NCBI GenBank assembly: GCA_023260655.1
Contig: JALQUU010000001.1
Coordinates: 51,193 to 115,192, forward strand
Reading direction: 5' to 3'
Source: Paracoccaceae bacterium
GTDB lineage: Bacteria; Pseudomonadota; Alphaproteobacteria; Rhodobacterales; Rhodobacteraceae
DNA length: 64,000 nt
Shown here: in pieces, positions 8,327-17,107 of the stretch
Numbering within the stretch: position 1 is the stretch's first letter
Layout of the letters: the number at the start of each line of letters is the position of its first letter
Notes under the pieces: generated by a model
Told to the model about the DNA's origin: nothing
Databases searched by the model: none
What the model saw: the letters and a program-made list of their open reading frames with translations, nothing else
Program-made: the position numbers and the translations under genes

Positions 8327-9754
8327 TCAATCCCTCCAGCGCTCTTTCCGCCGGGCCTTGCGGCGGTCGTCGTCGTCATCGTCGCGCCTCTTCGGCGCCT
8401 CGCGCCTCACAGCCCCCCAAGGGCCAACCCGCGCCACAACATCCTCGCGTTTCGGCGGTGGCGGCGGCGGAGAAGGCTCTTCCATCCCCGCCTCATGCCC
8501 GAAAAGTCGCGCCCGCGTGCCCAGCTTGTCCACCTGATACTCGCGCGCCAGAAAATCAGCCACATAGGATTTCTTTGTCTCGCTCCAGCCCCGATACAGC
8601 CGATAGAACAGCGCCTTATGGCAGATGAACAACTGCCGCACATCCTTCGGCGCAAGCTCCGCCAGCAACTGGTTAACCAGATCCCGCTGCGGCACATCCG
8701 CCGCCCGCAGCGTGTAGAAATAAGCCGGATGATCTGAAGAAATCCGCGGCCACGGCGCACCGTCTTCGGCCCAAGCCACCAGCGCATTCAGCGCATGGAA
8801 CTCTTCGGGCAACCGCGCCGCATGCGCCCGCGCCGAGGCCCGGATCTCGCTCCGCGTCGCCCCCGTCAGGTCAACGCCCGCCTCCTGCGCCGCATCCACC
8901 ACGATGAAATCCATCTTCTGGCGCAGGATCGCCGTCGCATCGATCCCCCGCGCCTTCACGATAGGCTCCACCAAACCATTCGCCTCGAAAAACCGCGCAA
9001 TCGCGTTCCGGTCCCGCAGATCGAGCACCAACCCGATCGGCAAAGCCCCCAGCGCCTCCTTCGGCCCCACAGAGACCACCGCAGGCTGGTCCACCGAGCG
9101 AAAGAGATACACACCCCCGAAATGCGAGGTCCAGAAATCCTCCTCAATGAATTCCATCTGCTTGAGCCGCACCGGATTGCGCGTCACATCGCCCGTCTTC
9201 TTCGACAGCCCGATCATCTCCGCGATCAGCACATCGTCAAACCACGCATCCTCTTCGGAAAGGAACCGGTCCACCTTGCGGCCCAGCGCCTCGGCATCCT
9301 TCACCGTGCCGCCCGTCGTATCCGCTTCGATCCGGAACTTCCGCAAATCGAAAAGCCGCGCCGGCGTCTCAACCGAGAAAACCGTATCCACGATCTCCCC
9401 CGCCACCGAATCACGCGCCATCAGCGCAAAAAGCTGCGCTTCATTCTCGGTGATGAACCGCTTCAGAATCGCCCGCTCGTTGGAAAAAGTCGCATCCAGC
9501 AACGGCGCGGTCTTCTGCTCGGTCGTCAAAAGGATGAACTGGCGGTTCACCCCGTTGGGGTTGAGGTACAACGGCTCGCCCAACTCCGCCGCCACTTCCG
9601 GCGAGAACCCCGAAATATCGACATGGAACTCCAAAAGCGCCGTCCGCTTCCCGTTCAACACCGAAAGCGCCCGATTATACCGCTCCACCAGCGCCGGACT
9701 CTCCACCCGCACCAGATTGCCGAACATCAGCCCTTTGGAGATGAGCCGTTTCAT
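8327..9754 (-). CDS. Conserved 475-aa protein of unknown function (possibly DUF6638)
   Basis: A soluble 475-aa protein that I cannot place firmly; it resembles what I recall as DUF6638 of Rhodobacterales. Residues 1-390 look globular with mixed alpha/beta content. The C-terminal 60 residues are low-complexity: a polyproline run (EEPSPPPPPPK) and then an alternating acidic and basic tail (RRDDDDDDRRKARRKERWRD) that could bind membranes or nucleic acid. No catalytic motif is obvious. The start codon overlaps the stop of the 97-aa membrane gene (ATGA), so the two are translationally coupled in the AAA ATPase operon. Confidence 0.65.
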   Translation of the reverse strand: MKRLISKGLMFGNLVRVESPALVERYNRALSVLNGKRTALLEFHVDISGFSPEVAAELGEPLYLNPNGVNRQFILLTTEQKTAPLLDATFSNERAILKRFITENEAQLFALMARDSVAGEIVDTVFSVETPARLFDLRKFRIEADTTGGTVKDAEALGRKVDRFLSEEDAWFDDVLIAEMIGLSKKTGDVTRNPVRLKQMEFIEEDFWTSHFGGVYLFRSVDQPAVVSVGPKEALGALPIGLVLDLRDRNAIARFFEANGLVEPIVKARGIDATAILRQKMDFIVVDAAQEAGVDLTGATRSEIRASARAHAARLPEEFHALNALVAWAEDGAPWPRISSDHPAYFYTLRAADVPQRDLVNQLLAELAPKDVRQLFICHKALFYRLYRGWSETKKSYVADFLAREYQVDKLGTRARLFGHEAGMEEPSPPPPPPKREDVVARVGPWGAVRREAPKRRDDDDDDRRKARRKERWRD

Positions 9755-10044
9755 CGCCCCATCACCCCACGCACGGCCTTAACAACCACCGAAGCCACCA
9801 GCACCGCCCCGATCGCCAACACATAGAACGAGGCCAAGACCCCTTCCGGCGCATCCGTGGCCGAGCACTGCCCCGCCTCTCCAAGATGCAGCACGAAATC
9901 CGCCCCGCAATTCGAGGCCGTCCCAAAAAACGCCGGGATCAGCGCCGCCACAGGCACCCAGATCAGCATCCGCATCCACGCCATTCCCGAAACGAACCAC
10001 GCAGCCCCCAGCGCCACGGCGAAAAACATCAGAAGAAAGCTCAT
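9751..10044 (-). CDS. Small inner-membrane protein, unknown
   Basis: A 97-aa hydrophobic protein with three likely transmembrane helices: residues 2-20, about 24-42, and about 70-90. A short loop carries two cysteines (NCGADFVLHLGEAGQC), which could form a disulfide on the periplasmic side. It overlaps by 4 nt (ATGA) with the ATPase gene upstream and again with the 475-aa gene downstream, so it is embedded in a translationally coupled operon. No family recognised. Confidence 0.65.
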   Translation of the reverse strand: MSFLLMFFAVALGAAWFVSGMAWMRMLIWVPVAALIPAFFGTASNCGADFVLHLGEAGQCSATDAPEGVLASFYVLAIGAVLVASVVVKAVRGVMGR

Positions 10045-11972
10045 CCCTTGCCCTCCAGATAACGCCGCTTGGCTTCTTCCGTGCGCTGAATGTCGCGCAC
10101 CATGCCGAAAATCGCCGCTTCATCGGACTTGTCGGCATAACGGAACTCGCTATCGGCGTAGCGGTTGATCTCCTGCACCACCATCTCCACCGTGATCGGG
10201 CGGCGCAACTCCGCAATCATATCAGGCTTGCGATCATAGGGCTGGAAAAGGAACAGATCCGGCTCCGCCATCCATTCATCCGGCAATTCGAAATCCATCG
10301 CCCGCACCTTCACCGCATCGGTGATGTTCTTGATCGCGCGACCCGTAAACCGCGCATCGGCCTCCTGAATGGCCTTCAGATAGGTGCCAAGCTTGGCAAT
10401 CGTATCCAACTCCCCCACCCGCGCCTCCACCTCGGCAAACACATGGCGCAAACCCGCCTCCTGCGGCTCGGAATGCTTCTCGAAACTCTCCGCCACCGCC
10501 CGCTTGATCTCTTGCGCGGCGAAAAGCTCATGCGCCCCCAAGGGGATCTCGTGCTACTTGCCCAAGAGAAGCGCCAGAATATCGATGTAATCCTCGCGCG
10601 TCTGCGGCCCGTCCACCAGAAACCGCGCCCCCGCCCGCTGGCGCAAAGCATCGTCCACATTCTCGGGGTAGTTCGAGAACATCCCGAAGGTGCAATTCCC
10701 CCGCACCACCGTATTCGCCCCCGCAAAGGCATCCATCAAGACCGAGGTAATCTCCAACGCCCCCGCTGAAGACTGCCGATCCCCCCGCTTCCCAGCGATC
10801 TGGTCGATATCGTCAATCGTGCCGAACCCGATCACCGCAGGATCGAGCACCGCATTGATGAACGCCCGCGCATTCTGCCCCGACTTGCCCTGATAGCTGT
10901 CGATATTGTCCACGCTCAGGTTCTGGTAGCGGAACAGATACCCCGCCACACCGCAATACTCGTGGATCATCCCCGCCATCATCTGGATGAGCGTCGTCTT
11001 CCCCGTCCCCGGCTTCCCGTCCCCGATGAAGGTAAAGATAAACCCGCCCAGTTCCGCGAAAGGATTGAGCTTATGCTCGAAATCATAGGCCATCAGCATC
11101 TTTGCCAAACGCATGGCCTGATACTTGGCGATATGGTTGCCCACCACCTCATGCGGCTTCTTGAACTGCATGGTGATGGTGCTGCCCTTGGCCTTCCGCG
11201 CAGGGCTAAACCCGTTGATCGCGAACCCGTCCGCCTCCACCTGCCACGAGGCGCCCGTAAACGTCTCCAGCCGCGGTGCCGTCACCGCCCGTGCCGCGAT
11301 CTTCTCCATCAAAGCCTCGGCAAAGGCCGCCACCACCCCCACCAACTGCGCCTCATCCGAGGCCAGCGCGCCGATATCCTGATCCAACTCCCAAAGCACA
11401 CCCTGCAAGGCCAGAGGCGCGTTATCCGTCAACACCTCCTCCACCCCGCCAACCTCTACGGTCACTTCGGAGGCATGCGGTGCCAGAAGAAACGCCACGG
11501 CATTGCCGAATACATGCAAAACCGCCAAGGCTTCTGCCTGCAACAACTCACCAAACGCCACCCGCTTATCCGCCCCAAGCGTCCCTTCCAAATTCGCCCG
11601 CTTCAGCGCATCAAGCCCCGTCCGCGCCGCGAATTCCGCACCCAGCGCCAAGGCGATCGCCGCACTCCGGCGCAAAACCGATAGAACCGTGGCCTGCACA
11701 GGGCTTGGAAGCCCGTCGCCCCCCACAGCCTCCACCCGCTCCACCAGATGCACCGCCCCGGCCCGCGCCACCTGACGCGTCACCAAGCCCGGCGTCGTCG
11801 AACGGAACCGCCGCGCAGCCCCCACACCGGGCGAGCGCTCCACCCCAGCCATCTCACGCGCCACCCCCACGCGCGGCGCGTGTTCGAACCCCGATAGAAG
11901 CGCCAATGCCGCCGGAGATTCCGCCCGCACCGCCTCTTCCCGCAATTCCATCTGGCCCGCATTGAGTGACAT
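10041..11972 (-). pseudogene. AAA family ATPase, interrupted by a single in-frame TAG
   Basis: Read through, 643 residues. Residues 1-270 form an Ala/Glu-rich helical N-terminal domain. The ATPase domain then shows Walker A GDGKPGTGKTT, Walker B-like FGTIDDID, a sensor-1 region ending in MFSNYPEN and an Arg finger-like ALRQRAGARF. Codon 473 is TAG (10554-10556), after LLLGK; the same frame then reads HEIPLGAHELFAAQEIKRA and continues 170 codons to a natural stop. CAG to TAG explains it. The core ATPase fold ends near the stop, so a truncated product might still bind ATP, and a TTG at 10541 could restart the rest. Start at 11972 follows GGGAG. Centre of an uncharacterised operon. Confidence 0.75.
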
Positions 11973-11983
11973 ACCACTCTCCC

Positions 11984-12026
11984 TTTTCAAAATATCCCCG
12001 CCAGAGGCACGCGCCTTTCAGGCGCG
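11984..12026. repeat. Degenerate GGATATTT-core element with hairpin ahead of the ATPase gene
   Basis: On the minus strand a small hairpin (GCGCCTGAAAGGCGC) is followed by GGGGATATTTTGAAAAGGGAG and then the ATPase ATG. It shares the hairpin plus GGATATTT order with the repeats at 1.9, 18.5, 38.7 and 59.0 kb, but lacks the CCAATATGAAAG half. It spans the ribosome-binding region of the ATPase gene. Confidence 0.4.
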
Positions 12027-12040
12027 TTCAACTCAAGCGT

Positions 12041-13165
12041 TCAATAGGCAAGCACCCGCCCACCCGGTGCCACCACGAATTTCCGTACAGTCTGAAACCC
12101 CGCCGGATTGCGCACTGCGAGCACCTGATAGGGCCGCTCCGGCATGACGATCGCTCGCTCCATCCGCGTTGCTCCCGTCTCCACCCCGCGCCCCGCAAAC
12201 GGGTCCAAGGCAAACACCTGCCGCTCCACCGAGGAAAACCAACCGAGCTTTTCCTCTTTCACGCCTTCGCTCTCCAGATCCTCCAGCGTGAAGGCCAAAG
12301 CCCAATCCTGCCCCATCGGCGCAGCCGCCTGTTCAAGCACTTCGCGAATAGGCCCGTGCTGCTCGGTATAGGCATGCGAATACATCGGCCCCACGTGCAA
12401 ACGCCGCAAGCGCTTCGGGTGCAAGTCGTTGAAATATTCGTCAAATCCCTTGGCGATGGTCAAAAGCTTCAAGCCCCCCATCGCCTGCCCCATCAGATGC
12501 GCCTGCACCTCCGGCCAGCGCCGCACGTCCTTCGGTAAAGCCGTGCGCCCGCTGTCTTCCACCTCCAACAGGTAGATCGCGGGCAGGTTCACTTGGCTGT
12601 CATAGGCGGCCCAATGGATCAGATACCGCCGCCGATCTTCGCCCAGCCCCGAAAGCCAGACAGCCTGCGGATCGTTGCGCGCCCAGAACAAATCGCCCCG
12701 CTGCAATTCCTCGTAATAAAGCCGCTGCGAGAGCGCGAATTGCTCCTCCGTCGGGATCTCCTGCGCCCCCACGATCCGCCGCACCATCGCTTCCTTCAGC
12801 GCCTGCGTCGGTGGTAGCCCTTCCAGATGCCGCCCCGCCTGCATCGCATCATTGGCCATCATCAGAAGCTCGTTGAACACCGGAAACCCGCTCTCGACCT
12901 TGTCGATCTGCAGCACCCCCGCCATGCTCGCCGTCTCACGCCCGACCAGAAGGTATTTCATCGAAAGCGCCCGGAACGTCAGGTTGAGCGCCACCAGATA
13001 GCGCGTCACCGCCTCCATTTCTTCGGCATCGAACTGCCCCTCGGCGCGCAGCATCGCCGCCACCCGCCCGAGATGGCCGAGAATCCCCTCAAACTTCGCG
13101 AAATAACGCCGGCTCGCAAAGCGGTCCGCCAAAGCCACGTGGTCGCGCGTCAACTCCTCGCTCAC
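12041..13165 (-). CDS. Conserved protein of unknown function in AAA ATPase operon
   Basis: A 374-aa soluble protein that I do not recognise. The first 130 residues are helical (a four-helix-like segment with YFAKFEGILGHLGRVAAML and ALSMKYLLVGRETASM). The middle is mixed, with VNLPAIYLLEVEDSG, and the C-terminus is rich in strands and Arg. There are no transmembrane segments, signal peptide or catalytic motif. It probably starts at the GTG at 13165, preceded by GGGGGAG nine bases upstream. It lies 48 nt downstream of the coiled-coil gene and 68 nt upstream of the ATPase gene, all on the same strand, suggesting that it is a partner or substrate adaptor of the ATPase. Confidence 0.6.
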   Translation of the reverse strand: MSEELTRDHVALADRFASRRYFAKFEGILGHLGRVAAMLRAEGQFDAEEMEAVTRYLVALNLTFRALSMKYLLVGRETASMAGVLQIDKVESGFPVFNELLMMANDAMQAGRHLEGLPPTQALKEAMVRRIVGAQEIPTEEQFALSQRLYYEELQRGDLFWARNDPQAVWLSGLGEDRRRYLIHWAAYDSQVNLPAIYLLEVEDSGRTALPKDVRRWPEVQAHLMGQAMGGLKLLTIAKGFDEYFNDLHPKRLRRLHVGPMYSHAYTEQHGPIREVLEQAAAPMGQDWALAFTLEDLESEGVKEEKLGWFSSVERQVFALDPFAGRGVETGATRMERAIVMPERPYQVLAVRNPAGFQTVRKFVVAPGGRVLAY

Positions 13166-13213
13166 GGCAGCATCTCCCCCGTCTTCACCCGCATCGCGCC
13201 AAATGAACGCGGA

Positions 13214-14296
13214 TCAGCCGCCATAGGCATTATTGTCGTGCTTCTCGACGATCTCGGCAAAGCGGCGCGCAAAACGTTCATCCGCCTTGGCCTTCGCTTC
13301 CAGCACCTGCCGCGCGAACACCATATGGTCTTCGTGGCGCTCCATCATATCGGCCATCTTCTCGTTGGTGGCCGCACCGATCGCCGCCATTGCCGATTGC
13401 GCCTCTTGATCGGTCTTTACCCCGATCTCGTTGATCCGGTGCGCCACATCCTGCTGCTGTGCCGTCTTCAAGGATTTCGTTAGCGCATCATAGAGAACCA
13501 CCCGCTGCCGCGTGTCGGTCTGCAGCTTGTTGATCAACACCATCTGCGTCGCCGCTTGGTTCTGCAAACTATCGACCCAGGTCTTGCCCTTCTCGATATA
13601 GCGCTCCAGCGTCTGGCTCTTGGCGAGCTTCACCTGCTCGTCCTGCACCATCTCGTTATGGCGCGTGTTCAGCTCCGCAAGCTCGGTTTCCAACTTGGTC
13701 CACGCCGCCGCGTCTGTCGTCACGGCGAATTTGTTTTCCAATTCGATGATCTTCGGATCAAGCGCGGCAATCTCCGCCCGCACGCCCTCCAAGGCCCCCA
13801 CGGTGAACTCCCGCTCTTCGAGCGTTTCCACCAGATTGGCCTCAACCTTCGTCTTCTGGCGGTTCAATTCGTCAAGCTGGCTCTGCAGAAGCTTCGTAAT
13901 CACGTCCGATTTCGCGATCAGGTCCTGCAGCTTGTCGTCGATGGAAGCCGTCCGCATCCGCTCCTGCCGCATCGCCTCCGAACGCCCCTTCGAGAAAATG
14001 CCAACGAAACTCTCCCACCCGGTTTTCGAGCGCATCTCGCTGAAATCCTTGGAGAACCCCGCCGTCGCATCATCCAGCCCCATCATCAACTCGGCGATAT
14101 TGGCGTTCATCACCTCGGTGTGCTTGTGCACATCCTCAAGCGTCGCGTTCTCGATATCGATAGACGCGGCCTTCGCATCGCCAGCCGCCATTTTCGCCCG
14201 CGCCGTCTCGATCCGGCCCGTCAGCTCCGCCATGCGCGCCTGCGCCTCGGCCGCTTCCCGCTGGGACTTCTCGATCTGTGCCGCAAAATCGCTCAT
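13214..14296 (-). CDS. Long coiled-coil protein, first gene of the AAA ATPase operon
   Basis: A 360-aa, almost wholly helical, charged protein. Heptad-like stretches cover about residues 5-50, 125-270 and 300-345. There are no transmembrane helices. The C-terminal part (LQNQAATQMVLINKLQTDTR, then LKTAQQQDVAHRI) faintly recalls the stalk region of TelA-type toxic anion resistance proteins, but I would not name it so. The ATG at 14296 follows GGAGAG. About 140 nt separate it from the divergent cupin gene at 14441, which is room for the operon promoter. Its probable role is as a structural or scaffolding partner of the downstream ATPase and membrane proteins. Confidence 0.6.
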   Translation of the reverse strand: MSDFAAQIEKSQREAAEAQARMAELTGRIETARAKMAAGDAKAASIDIENATLEDVHKHTEVMNANIAELMMGLDDATAGFSKDFSEMRSKTGWESFVGIFSKGRSEAMRQERMRTASIDDKLQDLIAKSDVITKLLQSQLDELNRQKTKVEANLVETLEEREFTVGALEGVRAEIAALDPKIIELENKFAVTTDAAAWTKLETELAELNTRHNEMVQDEQVKLAKSQTLERYIEKGKTWVDSLQNQAATQMVLINKLQTDTRQRVVLYDALTKSLKTAQQQDVAHRINEIGVKTDQEAQSAMAAIGAATNEKMADMMERHEDHMVFARQVLEAKAKADERFARRFAEIVEKHDNNAYGG

Positions 14297-14440
14297 CAAA
14301 CTCTCTCCGCTCCGCCAAAGGCAATGTTACAATGCTTTACATATGAACGCTCTCGCGCGAATGGAAGTCTTGCAAATGCCGCGAAAGAAGAAAAGCCCGA
14401 AGCCCTTGATCCCTGCCCGTTCCCGCGCCACTCTCGCGCC

Positions 14441-14776
14441 ATGCTGAACCTCGCTGTCACCCCCGCCACCGACCCCGAAATCTCCCGCCCCGCCCCCGAA
14501 AAGGTGCTCGCAAGCGATCCCGTGCACACGGCATGGAACCTTGAGGAACGCGACGGGCTCTATTGCGGCCTCTGGCAATCCACTCCCGGCACATGGCGCG
14601 TCTCCTATGACGAGTGGGAATATTTCCACATCCGCGAAGGCCATTCGATCCTCACCCCCGATGGCGGCACCCCGATCCACCTCCGCAAAGGCGACGCGCA
14701 AATCATCCGCCCCGGCTTCACCGGCACATGGGAAGTCGTCGAAACCACGCTTAAGGATTACGTGATCCGCCTCTGA
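14441..14776 (+). CDS. Cupin domain protein (DUF861/EutQ-like)
   Basis: A 111-aa single-cupin protein of the (S)-ureidoglycine/EutQ-like DUF861 group. The family signature runs from WRVSYDEWEYFHIREGHSIL to KGDAQIIRPGFTGTWEVVE. In these proteins the metal site is often incomplete and the biological role is unclear. The start at 14441 gives the usual short N-terminus before HTAWNLEERDGLYCGLW; the ORF-track entry is far longer because the frame stays open upstream by chance. It is followed after 17 nt by the P1 peptidase gene and probably shares its transcript. Confidence 0.75.
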   Translation: MLNLAVTPATDPEISRPAPEKVLASDPVHTAWNLEERDGLYCGLWQSTPGTWRVSYDEWEYFHIREGHSILTPDGGTPIHLRKGDAQIIRPGFTGTWEVVETTLKDYVIRL

Positions 14777-14793
14777 AGCCCGAAAGGCCCGCC

Positions 14794-15786
14794 ATGCTCC
14801 ACACCGGCCCCCGCAACCTGATCACCGATGTTACAGGCCTCCGCGTCGGCAATGCTCAAGACCTGTATGTAAAAACCGGCGTCACCGTTCTCGTGGCCGA
14901 CCAGCCCTTCACCGCAGGCGTCCATGTGATGGGCGGTGCCCCCGGCACCCGCGAAACCGACCTTCTCGCCCCCGACAAAACCGTCGAATCCGTTGACGCC
15001 CTCGTCCTCTCCGGCGGCTCCGCCTTCGGCCTCGACGCCCCCTCCGGCGTTGCCGACGCGCTCCGCGCCATGGGTCGTGGCTTCGCCGTGGGCGACATCC
15101 GCGTCCCCATCGTTCCGGGTGCGATCCTGTTCGATCTGATCAATGGTGGCGCGAAAGACTGGGCCGAAAACCCCTATAAAGCCTTGGGCAAAGCCGCTAT
15201 TGAGTCCGCAGCCGCCGATTTCGCGCTCGGCTCCGAAGGCGCAGGCACAGGGGCCACCACCGCCAACTTCCGTGGCGGCCTCGGCTCCGCCTCCGTCGTC
15301 CTGCCCTCGGGCCATACCGTGGGCGCCCTCGTCGCCGTCAACGCGCTCGGCTCCGCCACCGTGGGCCAAGGCCCGCACTTCTGGGCCGCGCCTTTCGAAA
15401 TCGGCTCAGAATTCGGCGGCCACGGTCCCGCCGCCCATTATCCGCAAACCGAAATCCCCGAAACCAAGCTCCGCGCCCACTCTAACACCACCATCGGCAT
15501 CGTCGCAACGGATGCAGCGCTCACCAAAGCCCAATGCACCCGCCTCGCCACCGCCGCCCATGATGGCTACGCCCACGCCCTCGTCCCCGCCCACACGCCG
15601 ATGGACGGAGACCTCATCTTCGCCGCCGCCACAGGCGCGAAACCCCTCGATAACACCGTGGCCGATACGCTCTATCTCGGCCATGCCGCCGCGACAGCCA
15701 TGGCCCGCGCCATCGCCCGCGCGATTCGCGCCGCCCGCGCGCTCCCCGGCGATCTGCAACCGGCCTACATTAGCCAGCACGGCTAA
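14794..15786 (+). CDS. P1 family peptidase (DmpA/L-aminopeptidase D-esterase type)
   Basis: A 330-aa member of peptidase family S58/P1, N-terminal nucleophile aminopeptidases that self-cleave into two chains. Conserved parts seen: ITDVTGLRVGNA at the start, LVLSGGSAFGLDAPSGV around residue 70-86, the EGAGTGATT loop near 150, and the cleavage-region signature SNTTIGIVATDA around 230-241, whose Thr is expected to be the nucleophile. Length fits the family. Cytoplasmic; releases N-terminal residues from small peptides or amides. A strong hairpin terminator follows the stop codon. Confidence 0.85.
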   Translation: MLHTGPRNLITDVTGLRVGNAQDLYVKTGVTVLVADQPFTAGVHVMGGAPGTRETDLLAPDKTVESVDALVLSGGSAFGLDAPSGVADALRAMGRGFAVGDIRVPIVPGAILFDLINGGAKDWAENPYKALGKAAIESAAADFALGSEGAGTGATTANFRGGLGSASVVLPSGHTVGALVAVNALGSATVGQGPHFWAAPFEIGSEFGGHGPAAHYPQTEIPETKLRAHSNTTIGIVATDAALTKAQCTRLATAAHDGYAHALVPAHTPMDGDLIFAAATGAKPLDNTVADTLYLGHAAATAMARAIARAIRAARALPGDLQPAYISQHG

Positions 15787-15806
15787 ACCCCGCAGCAAAA
15801 ACGCAG

Positions 15807-15838
15807 AAAGGCCGCGCAGAGCACTCTGCGCGGCCTTT
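15807..15838. terminator. Bidirectional rho-independent terminator
   Basis: A near-perfect stem AAAGGCCGCGCAGAG/CTCTGCGCGGCCTTT with a minimal loop, followed by TTTTC on the plus strand and by T-rich sequence on the minus strand. It lies between the convergent P1 peptidase gene and rpmJ and can serve both. Confidence 0.85.
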
Positions 15839-15855
15839 TCTTGCCTCAGGGCAAA

Positions 15856-15981
15856 TTAGCCCTGGCGTGCCTTGAAGCGACGCTGGGTCTTGTTGATCAC
15901 GTAAACGCGGCCCTTACGGCGCACGATACGGCAATCCTTGTGACGCGCTTTGAGCGAACGCAGCGAGTTTGCGACCTTCAT
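15856..15981 (-). CDS. rpmJ: 50S ribosomal protein L36
   Basis: A 41-aa basic protein, too short for the ORF track. It reads [20 protein letters not shown] and continues with [19 protein letters not shown], the L36 sequence of the longer type without the zinc-binding Cys/His set (only one Cys). It is a structural protein of the large ribosomal subunit. It stands alone between the terminator at 15.8 kb and tRNA-Val, away from the main ribosomal protein operons, as is common for this L36 form in alphaproteobacteria. Confidence 0.95.
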   Translation of the reverse strand: MKVANSLRSLKARHKDCRIVRRKGRVYVINKTQRRFKARQG

Positions 15982-16057
15982 GGGTCTCTCCATCTGTCGT
16001 GCCGCTCACGCGGCGGTGTTACGGGTGGCCGGCACGTAAGCGCCAAGGCCGGTGAAA

Positions 16058-16132
<75 letters not shown>

Positions 16133-16244
16133 CGAAGCATCCGAAGCGCTTCTGGTCTGCGGGTCTATAAAAGGAGTCGTGAGGGGGATCAAGGGCTTTT
16201 GGAAAACCTTTTTTCCGGCTTATCTTACCTTTAAGGGAGAGCCC

Positions 16245-17105
16245 ATGAACACCACGTTGCACCGGATCCTCTGGCCAGAAAAACGCGCCTCCAGCGTGAT
16301 CTTCGCCTCGCCGCATTCCGGCAGGGCCTATCCGCGCGAATTTCTCGCCGGATCGCTCCTTGACGACCACCTCATCCGCTCCTCTGAAGACGCTTTCGTC
16401 GACCAGCTTTTCGCCTCCGCACCGGATCACGGCGCGCCGCTTCTTCTCGCCGATGTGCCCCGCGCCTATGTCGATCTGAACCGCGCCCATGACGAGCTGG
16501 ATCCCGCCCTGATCGCAGGCCTCCGCTCCGCACCGCAAAACCCGCGCATCGCCTCGGGCCTCGGCGTCATCCCCCGCGTCGTCGCCAACGGCCGCGCCAT
16601 CTATCGCGGCAAGATCACCGCGGAAGAGGCCGAAACCCGCATCGCCCGCCACTGGCAGCCCTATCACCAGAGCCTGCAACGGCTCTTGGCCGAATCCCAC
16701 GCCAGCTGCGGCGAAGCAATCCTGATCGATTGCCACTCTATGCCCCAAGAAGCCGTCGACGGCATCGCCCGCTCCGGCCTCCGCCGCCCCGAAGTGGTTC
16801 TGGGCGACCGTTTCGGCGCCTCGGCAGGCTCGGATGTCGTCGAAGCCGTCGAATCCGCCTTCCGCCGCGCAGGCCTCACCGTCGCCCGCAACACGCCGTT
16901 CGCCGGGGCCTACACCACCCAAGCCTATGGCCGCCCTTCCCGCCGCCAACATGTGCTGCAAATCGAGATCGACCGCTCGCTCTACATGAACGAACTCACG
17001 ATCCGCCCGAACGCCCATTTCGAAACCTTCCGCGCACTCCTCGACGGCATCATCCGCGACATCATCCGGATCGGGGCCAAGCCAGAACGCCTCGCCGCCG
17101 AATAA
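16245..17105 (+). CDS. N-formylglutamate amidohydrolase family protein
   Basis: A 286-aa complete member of PF05013. The metal- and substrate-binding landmarks are ASPHSGRAYP near the start, the DVPRAYVDLNRAHDELD block around 78-94, IDCHSMP near 168, and the C-terminal EIDRSLYMNE. The expected reaction is hydrolysis of an N-formyl or N-acyl amino acid. The ATG at 16245 follows AAGGGAG, whereas the track start 66 nt upstream lies in the spacer behind the tRNA. The gene is convergent with dinB with a 2-nt gap. It is distinct from the 5'-truncated paralogue at the window start. Confidence 0.85.
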   Translation: MNTTLHRILWPEKRASSVIFASPHSGRAYPREFLAGSLLDDHLIRSSEDAFVDQLFASAPDHGAPLLLADVPRAYVDLNRAHDELDPALIAGLRSAPQNPRIASGLGVIPRVVANGRAIYRGKITAEEAETRIARHWQPYHQSLQRLLAESHASCGEAILIDCHSMPQEAVDGIARSGLRRPEVVLGDRFGASAGSDVVEAVESAFRRAGLTVARNTPFAGAYTTQAYGRPSRRQHVLQIEIDRSLYMNELTIRPNAHFETFRALLDGIIRDIIRIGAKPERLAAE

Positions 17106-17107
17106 TC

